64,000 nucleotides of DNA from JBFWUM01 sp050247255 (GCA_050247255.1 JBFWUM010000002.1:1-64000); one strand, 5' to 3'. Shown: positions 33,614-43,093, numbered from the stretch's first letter. Numbers and translations are program-made. The notes: generated by a model not told the origin, from the sequence alone.

Positions 33614-34938
33614 CAGCGGCCGGCCTGCAGTCGCCCGGCCTCCCGTTTGCCAAGCACACGCTGGCCAACGGCCTCGACGTGATCGTGCACGAGGACCACC
33701 ACGTGCCGATCGTCGCCGTCAACATCTGGTACCACGTCGGCTCGAAGAACGAGCGCCCTGGGCGCACCGGCTTCGCCCATCTCTTCGAGCACCTGATGTT
33801 CGAAGGGTCGGAGCACCACAACACGGGGTACTTCCCGCCGCTGCAGCGCGCCGGCGCCCTGCTCAACGGATCGACGAACACCGATCGCACCAACTACTGG
33901 GAAGTGGTGCCGACCAGCGCCCTCGACCTGGCGCTCTGGATGGAGTCCGATCGCATGGGCTACCTGCTGCCGGCGCTGACGCAGCAGCGGTTCGAGACCC
34001 AGCGCGACGTGGTGCTCAACGAACGGCGGCAGAACTACGAGAACCGTCCCTACGGGCTGGCGATGATGGCGCTTGCCGCGGCGCTGTATCGGCCCGAGCA
34101 CCCGTATCACTGGCTGACCATCGGCAGCGCCGACGACATCAGGGCGATGCAGCTCGCGGACGTCCAGTCGTTCTTCCGCACCTACTACCATCCGGCCAAC
34201 GCGTCGCTCGCGCTTGCCGGTGACATCGAGGCGGCGCGCGCGTTCGACCTGGCCGAGCGCTACTTCGGCGATCTGCCCGCGGGTGAGCGGCCGGCGCCGA
34301 TGCGCGCCGAGGCGGGACTCGAAGGCGAACGGCGGCTGCTGATCGAGGACCGGGTCGAACTGCCCCGCCTGTACATGGCGTGGCATTCGCCGGCGATGTT
34401 CGCCGACGGCGACGCGGAGATGGACCTGCTCGGGGACCTGCTGGCCAGCGGCAAGGCCTCGCGGCTCTACCGGGCGCTGGTCTACGAGCAGCGCCTCGCC
34501 CTCGATGTGTCGGCGTACCAGAGCTCCCGTGAGTTGTCGGGCTTCTTCGTGCTCGTCGCGACCGCTGCGCCCGGTGTCTCGCTGGCCGACCTCGGCGCCG
34601 CCGTCGACGAACAGCTGCACGCCGTGATCGACAGCGGGCCGACCGAGGCGGAAATGCAGCGCAGCGCCGCCCAGGCCGAGGCGCATTTCCTCTACCGCCT
34701 GCAGACCGTCGGCGGCTTCGGCGGCAAGTCCGATCAACTCAACGCCTACAACGTGTTCCGCGGCGACCCAGGCTACTTCGCCGCCGATGTCGGACGGTAT
34801 GCCGCAGCGACCGCTGCGGACGTGCAGGCCGCCGCGGCGCGATACCTGCGCAGCGATCGGCGCGCGCTGCTGTCGATTGTTCCGTCTGGCAAGGGGGCGC
34901 TCGCGCTGCCCGGGTCGGAGTTGGCGGCCGTCTCGTGA
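33610..34938 (+). CDS. M16 family zinc peptidase (catalytic subunit, second pair)
   Basis: 442-aa M16 protease with the zinc motif HLFEH (FAHLFEHLMFEG) and the third ligand segment RDVVLNERR. There is no signal peptide. TTG 33610 is chosen as start because it overlaps the Mrp stop as TTGA; the next ATG would remove the conserved N terminus. Its partner at 34935 is non-catalytic, as in the pair at 4323-6862. It is more similar to bacterial PqqL/YmxG-type enzymes than to the first pair. Confidence 0.9.
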   Translation: MTAAGLQSPGLPFAKHTLANGLDVIVHEDHHVPIVAVNIWYHVGSKNERPGRTGFAHLFEHLMFEGSEHHNTGYFPPLQRAGALLNGSTNTDRTNYWEVVPTSALDLALWMESDRMGYLLPALTQQRFETQRDVVLNERRQNYENRPYGLAMMALAAALYRPEHPYHWLTIGSADDIRAMQLADVQSFFRTYYHPANASLALAGDIEAARAFDLAERYFGDLPAGERPAPMRAEAGLEGERRLLIEDRVELPRLYMAWHSPAMFADGDAEMDLLGDLLASGKASRLYRALVYEQRLALDVSAYQSSRELSGFFVLVATAAPGVSLADLGAAVDEQLHAVIDSGPTEAEMQRSAAQAEAHFLYRLQTVGGFGGKSDQLNAYNVFRGDPGYFAADVGRYAAATAADVQAAAARYLRSDRRALLSIVPSGKGALALPGSELAAVS

Positions 34939-36308
34939 GCCGCGTCGACCGCTCGCGCCTGCCGGATGTCGGCCCTACCCCGGCGTTCCGCTTTCCCACG
35001 ATCGGCCGCCGCGTGCTGCCCAATGGGCTTCGCGTCCGTACTGTCGAGCACGCCAGCGTGCCGGTGGTGACGTTCGTACTGCAGGTTGATGGCGGATCCG
35101 CGGCGGATCCCGCCGGTCGCGAAGGGCTTGCCGCCATCACGGCGGACATGTGCGACGAGGGCACCGGCGCGCTGTCAGCGATCGACATCTCGGAAGCGCT
35201 GGCCGGCATCGGCGCGGAATACGACGTCGAGGCCGGCGCTGACGCGACGGTCTTCACGCTGACGACGCTGACGCGGTTCGCCGACCGCGGCGCCGCGCTG
35301 TTGGCGGACCTCATCGTCCGGCCGAGCCTGCGCGAGGCCGATTTCGATCGCGTCCGGAAGCTGCGGCTGAACCGCCTGACGCAGCTGAAGGACTCGCCAC
35401 CCGCCGTGGCCGAGCGCGCGTTCCTGCGGCTGCTGTACGGGAGCCACCCGTACGGCCACCTGTCGATCGGCAGCGATGCGGCGCTGCGCGCCCTCACGCT
35501 GGACGACGTATCGTCGTTCCACCGCGGCGTGTTTACGCCCGCCCGGGCGACGCTTGTCGTGGCGGGCGCCATGAGTCACGACGAGCTGGCCGGGCTGGCC
35601 GAGCGCGCGCTCGGGGGCTGGACGCCCGCTGACGCGGCGACCGCAGCGCCCGGCACGCCAGGCGAGCCGGACATGGCTCCGGCCACTCCGCTCGCCGTCA
35701 TCGCCCGCGAGGGGGCCGCGCAGTCTGAACTGCGGATCGGGCTGCTCGCGGCGAGGCGGGATACGCCCGACTACCCGGCCCTGGTCATGATGAACGCGGT
35801 GCTCGGCGGCCAGTTCGTCAGCCGCGTCATGCTGAAGCTGCGCGAGGAAAAAGGGTTCACCTACGGTGCGCGCACCGGCTTCGACTGGCATCGCGGCCTC
35901 GCGCCGTTCGTCCTGCAGACCAGCGTGCAGACCCGCTCGACAGCGGAGGCCATTGCCGACGCGCACGCCGAGATCGCCGCGCTGGGCCGCGAGCGCCCGC
36001 CCACCGACGAGGAGATGGCGCTTGCCAGGGCGTCGCTCACGCGCGGCTACCCCAGGAATTTCGAGACGGCACAGCAGGTGGCGCGCGCGGTGGCGCAGCT
36101 TGCGCTCTTCGGACTGCCGGACGATTACTTCGAGACGTTCACGCCGACGATCACCGCCGTGACGGCCGGGGCGGTCGCCGCGGCGGCGCGCCGCTACCTC
36201 GAGCCGGCGCGGCTGACCACGCTCGTCGTCGGGGATCACGCGGTCATCGGCGAATCCCTGGGCAGGCTCGGCCTCGGCGAGCCGCGCGTCCTGCCGCCGG
36301 AGATGTAA
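34935..36308 (+). CDS. M16 family peptidase-like protein (non-catalytic subunit, second pair)
   Basis: 457-aa M16-fold protein with GTG start overlapping the previous stop (GTGA). The HxxEH motif is missing (GLAAITADMCDEG at the position), so it is catalytically dead. The C-terminal region includes VMLKLREEKGFTYGARTG, the Arg/Tyr substrate-binding region. Likely partner of the 33610 subunit. Confidence 0.88.
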   Translation: MSRVDRSRLPDVGPTPAFRFPTIGRRVLPNGLRVRTVEHASVPVVTFVLQVDGGSAADPAGREGLAAITADMCDEGTGALSAIDISEALAGIGAEYDVEAGADATVFTLTTLTRFADRGAALLADLIVRPSLREADFDRVRKLRLNRLTQLKDSPPAVAERAFLRLLYGSHPYGHLSIGSDAALRALTLDDVSSFHRGVFTPARATLVVAGAMSHDELAGLAERALGGWTPADAATAAPGTPGEPDMAPATPLAVIAREGAAQSELRIGLLAARRDTPDYPALVMMNAVLGGQFVSRVMLKLREEKGFTYGARTGFDWHRGLAPFVLQTSVQTRSTAEAIADAHAEIAALGRERPPTDEEMALARASLTRGYPRNFETAQQVARAVAQLALFGLPDDYFETFTPTITAVTAGAVAAAARRYLEPARLTTLVVGDHAVIGESLGRLGLGEPRVLPPEM

Positions 36309-36311
36309 ACT
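36306..36311 (+). promoter_or_regulatory. -10 box of small membrane protein gene (leaderless type)
   Basis: TAAACT overlapping the stop region of the M16 gene, followed by exactly 6 nt and GTG 36318. Confidence 0.5.
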
Positions 36312-36317
36312 CGCGGC

Positions 36318-36551
36318 GTGGACGTCGATCGACCCGAGCCGGACGGCGAACGGGGGCTGGGCCGCGTGTTCAGCGTGGCGGCGGTCGTCGGCGTCTCCGC
36401 TGCGGTGGTCGGCGGGTCCACCATGTGGCTGCTGATCACCGATCCGGTGACGGTGGCCAACGCGATCGAGGACGGCCAGATCTCGCCGCTCGTGCGGCAG
36501 CTGGCGCAGGTCATCCTCGACGCCGTCGCCGGATTGCTCGAGTACCTCTAG
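36318..36551 (+). CDS. Small membrane protein, unknown
   Basis: 77-aa protein with one central hydrophobic segment (about residues 18-42, FSVAAVVGVSAAVVGGSTMWLL) and an acidic N terminus. The C-terminal helix (LVRQLAQVILDAVAGLLEYL) is amphipathic. No family is recognised. Its own -10 box separates it from the M16 genes. It ends at the stop of the opposite-strand hydrolase. Confidence 0.55.
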   Translation: MDVDRPEPDGERGLGRVFSVAAVVGVSAAVVGGSTMWLLITDPVTVANAIEDGQISPLVRQLAQVILDAVAGLLEYL

Positions 36552-37592
36552 CTACAGATTGCGCCGCAGAAACCGGGTCAGCACGTAGCCGTCCATGAAC
36601 TTGAACGGCACCGACCCGGTGCTGTAGTGGCCGCACGGCAGCACGGCCACGTCGTGCGGCAGGCCGCGGCGCGCGAACTCGTCGATCAACGTCCGCGACA
36701 GGTCCACGGGAAAGGTCAGGTCGTACTTCGCGTACACGAGCAGCGTCCGCGTGTCCCGCACTCCCTCGAGGTACGACCACGGGCTGATCGGTCGCCACAA
36801 CTCGCGCAGCTCGTCGAGCGTCACGTGGCCGTCGAGCCCCTGGCGCACGTGGCGCGTCGACAGCCCGCGCCACACCACGTCGGCAAACCAGGGCGACACG
36901 TGGTTGAGCGCCTGGGCGCGAATCAGCGGCTCGTGGGCCGCGGTGAGCATCGCCAGGCACGAGCCGAGGCTGGTGCCGAGGATGCCGATCCGATCGAACC
37001 CCTGCGACGACAGCCAGGCGATGGCGCGGCGCGCGTCGAGCACCGCCTGGCGGCAGACCTGGACCGTCCGCACGACGTTCGAGCTGACGATGTAATCGGC
37101 ACGGGTGAGCTCCGGCGGCATGCGGGCATCGTGATAGGGCAGGCTGAGGCGCAGCGCCGACACGCCGAAGCGGGCGAGCAGGCGCGCCAGGCCGATGTGC
37201 CCGCCGGCGTCGGAATTCCACTGTGGCAGCACGACGACCGCCCGTCGATCGCCTCCGGCGGCGCGAGACGGAAACCACCGGCCGACGACGACGTTGTTCT
37301 CCGGATGAGGCGTGGTCAGCGCGCTCGGGAAGCGCAGGGTGCCGGCTTCTCCCTGTCGCTGCACCTCCGGCGCCGCAGGCGTGAACTCGTAGTCGCCGGT
37401 GGGTGGCGCGTGAAAGAACGCCGGGGTGTCGGCCATGACGCGGTCGACCCACTGGCTGACTGCCGCCTGCGGCGGCTGGCTGCCGGCCGCGTCGGCGAGC
37501 CAATCGATGCCCCAGTCGAAGGGACGAACGACGCGATCCTTGCTCACCGAGGCCAGGCGGTGTTCCCACGCGTGAAACAGCCGGCTCAGCAA
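36552..37592 (-). CDS. Alpha/beta hydrolase (ABHD18-like)
   Basis: 346-aa serine hydrolase fold. The nucleophile elbow is GTSLGS, with a likely acid in YAKYDLTF and histidine in PCGHYSTG, giving a complete triad. The N-terminal 60 residues are extra. It resembles the ABHD18 family; substrate unknown. The start is TTG 37592 with AGGAGG about 11 nt upstream, and an out-of-frame ATG mini-ORF lies between them. No better ATG in frame. Confidence 0.78.
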   Translation of the reverse strand: MLSRLFHAWEHRLASVSKDRVVRPFDWGIDWLADAAGSQPPQAAVSQWVDRVMADTPAFFHAPPTGDYEFTPAAPEVQRQGEAGTLRFPSALTTPHPENNVVVGRWFPSRAAGGDRRAVVVLPQWNSDAGGHIGLARLLARFGVSALRLSLPYHDARMPPELTRADYIVSSNVVRTVQVCRQAVLDARRAIAWLSSQGFDRIGILGTSLGSCLAMLTAAHEPLIRAQALNHVSPWFADVVWRGLSTRHVRQGLDGHVTLDELRELWRPISPWSYLEGVRDTRTLLVYAKYDLTFPVDLSRTLIDEFARRGLPHDVAVLPCGHYSTGSVPFKFMDGYVLTRFLRRNL

Positions 37593-37624
37593 GGCCGCGT
37601 CATCCTCCTTGCATGCGTTCCGGC

Positions 37625-37789
37625 ATGATCGAACAACCGCGCCTGCCCGACGTGCCGCGGCCGAAGGGTGACCCCGAGATCGTGGATGCGCCGCCGCCCG
37701 ACATCAACCCGGTGCCGCCGCCCGACATTCCGCCGCAGCCGCTGCCCGATGGCGAGCCGCCTCACCGCGACTCACCGGAAACGCCGTAG
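37625..37789 (+). CDS. Proline-rich microprotein (54 aa), putative
   Basis: Short open frame from ATG 37625 (or ATG 37613) with no recognised domain. It contains a PPPDI repeat (two copies six residues apart) and 19 prolines, ending in PPHRDSPETP. Its last 28 bases overlap the end of the amidase gene on the other strand. The composition could simply reflect GC-rich DNA, but the frame is in a gap that otherwise lacks a gene. Low confidence. Confidence 0.4.
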   Translation: MIEQPRLPDVPRPKGDPEIVDAPPPDINPVPPPDIPPQPLPDGEPPHRDSPETP

Positions 37790-39096
37790 CGCTCGATCGC
37801 CTCGGCCACGTCCAGCAACGCGACGGTCGCACCCGCGTGCCCGGCGAGCTGTAGGCCGATCGGGAGCCCTTCGTCTGTCGTGCCGCAGGGGAGCGTGATG
37901 GCCGGATGGCCGGTGACGTTGAAGAGCTGCGTCAGCCGCAGCGTCACCATTCGGATCGGCTCGTCGCGGTCGGCGACCCGGACCGTCTCGGCGCCGAGCC
38001 GCGTTGCCGGGACGGCAACGGTCGGCAGGATCAATGCGTCGCAGCCGCGAAGGGCCGCATCGACCTCGGCGCGAAGGCGTTCGCGCCCCTGGAGCGCGCG
38101 CACGTAAGCTTCGCCGGAGATGGAGCGTCCCTTTTCAATACGCGTCCGGACGTTCGGCGTGTACGCCTCCGCCATCGTCGTCAAAGACTCAGCGTGGTAG
38201 GCCGCTGCCTCGGAGAGGACGATGTCGGCGTACACCGTCGCGAGATCGGCCGCGTGGGGAATGGCAACGTCCACCACTTCGACCCCGGCGCCGCGCAGCC
38301 GATCGCCTGCGCGGTCGAACGCCGAGGCGACCTGCGAATCGAGCAGCGCGAGGAAGTAGTCTCGGGGAACGCCGACGCGGCGCACCCGCACGTTCGCGGC
38401 GGGCGCCGCCGCCTCGCCGCGCAGGGCGTGATAGACAATCCGGGCATCGGCGACCGAGCGGGCCATCGGGCCGACGTGATCGAGGGTCGTGCTCAGCGGC
38501 ACGACGCCGCCGGCCGGAACGTCGCCGCTGGCCGGCTTGAGGCCGACCAGGCCGCACATCGCCGAAGGGATCCGGATCGAGCCGCCAGTGTCGGTGCCGA
38601 TGGAGGCGAGCGACATGCCGGTCGCTACCGCTATGGCAGAACCGCCGGAGGAGCCGCCCGGGGAGCGCTCGTGGTCGAGCGGATGGTGAGCAGGCCCGTA
38701 GGCCGAATCCTCGTTGGTCGTGCCGAGCGCGAACTCGTGCAGGTTGGTCTTGCCGACGAACACGGCGCCGGCATCACGCAGGCGAGTGGTGACGGTGGCG
38801 TCGGCCTCGGCCCGGTGCCCGTCGCGGACGCGCGACGCGGCGGTGGTCGGCAGCCCGGCCACGTCGATCAGATCCTTCACGGAGATCGGGACGCCGTGCA
38901 GCGGACCGCGATCGCGCCCGGTCTTCAGTTCCTGGTCCGCGGCACGCGCCTGCGCGAGCGCGGCATCGCCGGTCACCGTGATGAAGGCGTTGAGGGTGCC
39001 GTTGAGGACGGCGATCTGCGACAGGCACGCCGCGGTCTGGCGCTCGGCGGTCGTGGCCCCGGACCGCAGCGCGTGTGCGAACTCGACGATCGTCAC
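37762..39096 (-). CDS. Amidase-signature family hydrolase
   Basis: 444-aa enzyme with the Ser-Ser-Lys amidase triad: lysine in ISVKDLID and serines in GGSSGGSA and GTDTGGSIRIP. It resembles GatA-type amidases, but there is no gatB or gatC nearby, so it is probably a stand-alone amidase or amidohydrolase. The start is GTG 39096, with an earlier GTG at 39117 possible. A TAGAAT box (39124 to 39119) lies just upstream and partly overlaps the pyruvate kinase promoter. Confidence 0.85.
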   Translation of the reverse strand: MTIVEFAHALRSGATTAERQTAACLSQIAVLNGTLNAFITVTGDAALAQARAADQELKTGRDRGPLHGVPISVKDLIDVAGLPTTAASRVRDGHRAEADATVTTRLRDAGAVFVGKTNLHEFALGTTNEDSAYGPAHHPLDHERSPGGSSGGSAIAVATGMSLASIGTDTGGSIRIPSAMCGLVGLKPASGDVPAGGVVPLSTTLDHVGPMARSVADARIVYHALRGEAAAPAANVRVRRVGVPRDYFLALLDSQVASAFDRAGDRLRGAGVEVVDVAIPHAADLATVYADIVLSEAAAYHAESLTTMAEAYTPNVRTRIEKGRSISGEAYVRALQGRERLRAEVDAALRGCDALILPTVAVPATRLGAETVRVADRDEPIRMVTLRLTQLFNVTGHPAITLPCGTTDEGLPIGLQLAGHAGATVALLDVAEAIERYGVSGESR

Positions 39097-39117
39097 CGGA
39101 TGGTCACGTGAAACCAC

Positions 39118-39128
39118 TATTCTAAGCT
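39118..39128. promoter_or_regulatory. Divergent -10 boxes, amidase / pyruvate kinase
   Basis: Plus strand TATTCT (39118-39123) 9 nt before GTG 39133, or TAAGCT (39123-39128) 4 nt before it. On the minus strand TAGAAT (39124 to 39119) faces the amidase. Short leaders in both directions. Confidence 0.45.
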
Positions 39129-39132
39129 GGAC

Positions 39133-40545
39133 GTGAGACACACAAAAATCGTCGCGACGATCGGACCCGCCACAGCCAGCGAGGCCGGCATTGGCGAGCT
39201 GCTCCAGGCGGGGGTCGACGTCTTCCGCCTGAACTTCTCGCACGGCGACCACGCCTCGCACGGCGCGGTGCTCAATGACATCCGGCGCGCGGCGGCGCGC
39301 GCCGGCCGGACGGTCGCGATTCTGCAGGACCTGAGCGGTCCAAAGATCCGCACCGGTTTGCTCGAGGGGCGGGTGCCGATACCGCTGGCGGCGGGCGACA
39401 CCCTGGTCATCGCTGCCGGAGAGTTCGTCGGCGGGCCAGGACGGGTGTCGACCACCTACGCCGAGCTGCCGCGGGCGGTGCGTCCCGGCGACGCGCTGCT
39501 GCTCGACGATGGGCGTATTCAGCTCGAGGTCGTCGCCGCCGAGGACACGCAGCTGACGGCGCGAGTGATCGACGGCGGCTTGCTCGGCGAGCACAAGGGA
39601 ATCAACGCGCCGGGCATCGTCCTGCCCTCAGCCGGGCTCACCGGCAAGGATGAAGCGGACTTGCGCTTCGGCGTCGGCGCCGGCGTCGACATGATCGCGC
39701 TCAGCTTCGTGCAGGGGCCGGAGGTGCTGCAGCACGCGCGGACGGTCGCGCGCGACGCCGGGGCGCCGGACATCCCGCTGGTCGCCAAGCTCGAACGGCC
39801 TGAAGCCATCTACCGGCTGGACGAGATCCTGCCGGCGTCCGACGCGGTGATGGTGGCGCGCGGCGATCTCGGGCTGGAGCTGCCGCTCGAACGCGTCCCG
39901 CGGGTGCAGAAGGAGATTACCCGGCGTGCCCGTGCCCTTGGCATTCCGGTAATCGTCGCCACCCAGGTCCTCGAGTCCATGCGCGAAGAGCCGCGGCCGA
40001 CGCGGGCCGAGGTCAGCGATGCCGCCAACGCCGTCAACGACGGCGTCGACGCCATCATGCTCGCCGGCGAGACGGCGGTGGGGCGTCATCCGGCGCGCAC
40101 CGTCCGCACGCTCGATGCGATCATCCGCGAGGCCGAATCGATGCCGCCGGAGCCGGTGGCGCTCGAGGACGGCCACATGGCGGCGGCGCACGGCCGCGCG
40201 ATCTGCGAAGCGGCGGTGACGCTGGCCGAGCGCGGCGAGGCGTCGGTGATCGTCGCCGTGACCCACGCCGGCCACACGGCGCAGATGCTGGCCGCGTTCC
40301 GCCCGCGCGCGCCGATCTACGCGGCCACGCCGTTGGAGCCGATCGCGCGCCGCCTCGCGCTCACCTGGGGAGTGATTCCGGTCGTGGCCGACGTCGCGGG
40401 CGACGTCAGCGAGGTGGCATACCGGATCGGCACGAGCCTGGTGGAGAAAGGATCGCTGGCGGCGGGATCGACGATGGTCGTCGTGAGCGTGTCGCCGGAC
40501 CTGGCGCGCGGCGCCGCCAATTTCCTGAAGCTGCAGCGCGTGTGA
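39133..40545 (+). CDS. pyk: Pyruvate kinase
   Basis: Last step of glycolysis: PEP plus ADP to pyruvate plus ATP. The 470-aa protein starts TKIVATIGPAT and contains MVARGDLGLELP and the catalytic-lysine-containing region LVAKLERPEAI. A regulatory C-terminal domain (about 340-470) is present. The start codon is GTG. It stands alone, separate from the gap-pgk-tpiA cluster. Confidence 0.96.
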   Translation: MRHTKIVATIGPATASEAGIGELLQAGVDVFRLNFSHGDHASHGAVLNDIRRAAARAGRTVAILQDLSGPKIRTGLLEGRVPIPLAAGDTLVIAAGEFVGGPGRVSTTYAELPRAVRPGDALLLDDGRIQLEVVAAEDTQLTARVIDGGLLGEHKGINAPGIVLPSAGLTGKDEADLRFGVGAGVDMIALSFVQGPEVLQHARTVARDAGAPDIPLVAKLERPEAIYRLDEILPASDAVMVARGDLGLELPLERVPRVQKEITRRARALGIPVIVATQVLESMREEPRPTRAEVSDAANAVNDGVDAIMLAGETAVGRHPARTVRTLDAIIREAESMPPEPVALEDGHMAAAHGRAICEAAVTLAERGEASVIVAVTHAGHTAQMLAAFRPRAPIYAATPLEPIARRLALTWGVIPVVADVAGDVSEVAYRIGTSLVEKGSLAAGSTMVVVSVSPDLARGAANFLKLQRV

Positions 40546-41013
40546 TTACACGCGCTCGAGATAGGTCTTCAGCGACTTCAGCGCGCGATCCCAGCCCGCC
40601 GCGGTGACTTCCCGGTAGCGTTCCCACCGCGGGCCGGCGTCGAACCCGGACTGCCGCAGGTGCAGCTCGGCCCCCCAGGCGTGCTTGTGGCAGGTCACTT
40701 CGAGGGCCATCGGGCCCAGGGCCTCGCCGTCTGGCGCCAGCCAGTAGGTGTCGGCCAGGAAGAACTCCCGCCCCGGCTTGAACTCCATGACCGTGGCGTG
40801 CAGCGCCCCGCCGAGGCGGCCGAGCACGTCGTCACGCCAGTCGGTCGCCTCCCACTCCACGGCGTAGCTGCCCAGCGGCCGCGGCACGCAAACCGACCGG
40901 GCGACCTGCCACCAGTCGGCGAGCGCGCGCGGGTCGAAGAAAGCCTCGATCACGCGGGCGGGCGGTGCCATGATGACGAGAGTGTGCGTGACTTCCTGCA
41001 TTTCGAAGCTCAT
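40546..41013 (-). CDS. SRPBCC/AHSA1-type ligand-binding protein
   Basis: 155-aa START/Bet-v1-like domain: THTLVIMAPPARVIEAFFDP, then ALADWWQ and VMEFKPGREFFLADTYWL. Such proteins bind hydrophobic ligands or act as Hsp90 co-chaperone-like domains. No specific ligand is predictable. It diverges from the LOG gene only 20 bp away. Confidence 0.75.
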   Translation of the reverse strand: MSFEMQEVTHTLVIMAPPARVIEAFFDPRALADWWQVARSVCVPRPLGSYAVEWEATDWRDDVLGRLGGALHATVMEFKPGREFFLADTYWLAPDGEALGPMALEVTCHKHAWGAELHLRQSGFDAGPRWERYREVTAAGWDRALKSLKTYLERV

Positions 41014-41033
41014 CCATCATAATCGCCCCGACT

Positions 41034-41897
41034 ATGCCTTCGCAGCCGCTCCCCTATCTCGATCGCGAGTTCCTCGAAAGTGACGAAGCCAGGCCGATCC
41101 GCATCCTCGCGGAGTACCTCGAGCCACGGAAGCGCTTCAAGCTGCAGGACATCCAGGACACGGTGGTGTTCTTCGGCTCCGCGCGCATCTACAGCCGCGA
41201 GGCGGCGGAGCACCGGCTCCGCGAGCTGAAGGCGCGCGGCTCCGGGCGCGTCGACGCCGAACACCGGGCGCAGGTGAAGCGCCAGCAGCGGGCCGTCGAG
41301 TGGTCGCGCTACTACGAGGAGGCGCGGCAGCTGGCCAAGCTGCTGACGACGTGGTCGCTCAGCCTCGACTCCGAGCACCACCGCTTCGTCGTCACGTCAG
41401 GCGGCGGCCCCGGCATCATGGAGGCGGCCAACCGCGGCGCGACCGAAGCCGGCGGCAAGACCGTCGGCCTGAACATCGCGCTGCCGTTCGAGCAGGGCGC
41501 CAACCCGTACATCACCGACGGCCTGCACTTCGAGTTCCACTACTTCTTCATGCGGAAGTTCTGGTTCGCGTACCTGGCCAAGGCGCTGGTCATTTTCCCG
41601 GGGGGCTTCGGCACGCTCGACGAGATGTTCGAGATTCTCACGCTGATGCAGACCGAGAAGCTCGCCAAGCAGATCCAGATCATCCTCTACGGCAGCGAGT
41701 ACTGGGATCCGATCCTCAAGCTCGAGCCGCTGGCCGAGTGGGGCGCCGTCGGCGCCGACGACCTCACGCTGCTGCAGCGCGCGAACTCGCCGATGGAGGC
41801 ATTCCGGCTGCTGAAGGATCACCTGACGCTGCACCACCTGGCGCCGGCGACGGCGCAGGAGCAGAAAGCGCCGGGCATCGCCAAGACCCGGTCCTGA
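41034..41897 (+). CDS. LOG-family (lysine decarboxylase-like fold) protein
   Basis: 287-aa Rossmann-fold protein of the TIGR00730 family. The motifs SGGGPGIMEAANRGA and PGGFGTLDEMFE are diagnostic. Shorter members are cytokinin riboside 5'-monophosphate phosphoribohydrolases or pyrimidine nucleotide N-ribosidases (PpnN). It has a longer N-terminal part (about 100 residues). Likely role: nucleotide monophosphate N-glycosidase. CATAAT (41018-41023) lies 10 nt before the ATG. Confidence 0.88.
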   Translation: MPSQPLPYLDREFLESDEARPIRILAEYLEPRKRFKLQDIQDTVVFFGSARIYSREAAEHRLRELKARGSGRVDAEHRAQVKRQQRAVEWSRYYEEARQLAKLLTTWSLSLDSEHHRFVVTSGGGPGIMEAANRGATEAGGKTVGLNIALPFEQGANPYITDGLHFEFHYFFMRKFWFAYLAKALVIFPGGFGTLDEMFEILTLMQTEKLAKQIQIILYGSEYWDPILKLEPLAEWGAVGADDLTLLQRANSPMEAFRLLKDHLTLHHLAPATAQEQKAPGIAKTRS

Positions 41898-41902
41898 AGG
41901 AG

Positions 41903-41920
41903 CCCGGGACTTCAGTCCCG
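41903..41920. repeat. Palindromic repeat (copy 5), between convergent genes
   Basis: Arms CCGGGACT and AGTCCCGG around TC, between the LOG gene stop and the convergent NamZ-like gene stop. It is identical over 24 bases to the reverse complement of the aspA-leader copy. Could serve as bidirectional terminator. Confidence 0.8.
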
Positions 41921-41922
41921 GC

Positions 41923-43086
41923 CTAGTACAGCAGGTACGGGGCGCGCTCGGCCTCGAACGCCTGCTCGTCGTCGCGCCACGACGCCGCGATCTCGAGCAG
42001 CGGCATGCCCGACTCGATCTGCCGGCGCAGCGCATCCGAGCCGGCGAGGATGTCGATCGGGAGCTTCTCGTGCTCGTACTCGTACGGCGGCTGGCGCCAG
42101 GCAAACCGCGCGGCATCCGCGCCGCGAAAGGTGGCGAGCAGCGCCACGCCGGTGAGCACGGAGAGGAACGCCGCCCGGTCGAGGACGTGGATCTGGCAGC
42201 CGCCGCACGCCTGCTTGGCGTACTTCTGGAAGGTCGGCTCGAAGACCGCCGGCCTGAAGTAGGCGCCGGGAAGCTCCAGCGCGTTCATGGAAGCGGCGAA
42301 GCGCTCGGCGTCAATCCAGGGCGCGCCCACCAGTTCGAACGGGCGCGTGGTGCCGCGTCCTTCGGACAACATCACCCCCTCGAACAGGACCGTCCCCGGG
42401 TAGACCACGGCGGTGTCGAGCGTCGGCATGTTCGGCGACGGCATGACCCAGGGAAGCCCGGTGTCGTCGACGTAGTGCTCACGCCGCCAGCCCTGCATCG
42501 GGACCACCTCGAGGTCGGCGCCGATCCCGTAGCGTTCGTTGAACAGCCGCGCCAGCTCGCCGATGGTCATGCCGTGGCGCATGGGAATCGGGAACTGGCC
42601 GACGAACGACTCGTAGCCGGGGACGAGCCGGGCTCCCTCGACGCTCCCGCCGATCGGGTTCGGACGGTCGCAGACGATGACCGGGACGCCGTGGCGCGCC
42701 GCCGACCGCAGGCAGTTCGCCATCGTGTAGATGTAGGTGTAGATGCGGGCGCCGATGTCCTGCAGGTCGATGACCAGCACATCGAGCCCGCGCAGCATGT
42801 CGGCGGTCGGCTCGCGCGTGTCGCTGTACAGCGAATAGATCGGCACGCGCCGCGCCGCATCGTCGCGGTGCGGCGTCTCGATCATGTTGTCCTGGACGTC
42901 GGACCTGAAGCCGTGCTGCGGGCCGAAGATCGCCGCCAGCCGGACGCCGTCGTCGGCGGCGAGCCGATCGACGATGTGCGCGAAGCCGCGACCGACCGAC
43001 GCGTGGTTGCAGACGATGCCGGCGCGCAGGCCGTGCAGGCGCCGCGAGGCGAGGAGCGCGTCCGAGCCGAGGTGGACCTCCGTCAT
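41923..43086 (-). CDS. DUF1343 / NamZ-like exo-beta-N-acetylmuramidase
   Basis: 387-aa DUF1343 protein. Features are GIVCNHASVG, FGPQHGFR, VLVIDLQDIGARIYTYIYTM and DRPNPIGG. Characterised NamZ enzymes release MurNAc from muropeptide-derived glycans in cell-wall recycling. Unlike many of those, no signal peptide is visible here, so it may act in the cytoplasm. A TACAAT box lies 7 nt before ATG 43086 (leaderless). The neighbour is a divergent pirin gene. Confidence 0.88.
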   Translation of the reverse strand: MTEVHLGSDALLASRRLHGLRAGIVCNHASVGRGFAHIVDRLAADDGVRLAAIFGPQHGFRSDVQDNMIETPHRDDAARRVPIYSLYSDTREPTADMLRGLDVLVIDLQDIGARIYTYIYTMANCLRSAARHGVPVIVCDRPNPIGGSVEGARLVPGYESFVGQFPIPMRHGMTIGELARLFNERYGIGADLEVVPMQGWRREHYVDDTGLPWVMPSPNMPTLDTAVVYPGTVLFEGVMLSEGRGTTRPFELVGAPWIDAERFAASMNALELPGAYFRPAVFEPTFQKYAKQACGGCQIHVLDRAAFLSVLTGVALLATFRGADAARFAWRQPPYEYEHEKLPIDILAGSDALRRQIESGMPLLEIAASWRDDEQAFEAERAPYLLY

Positions 43087-43093
43087 GGCGAAG

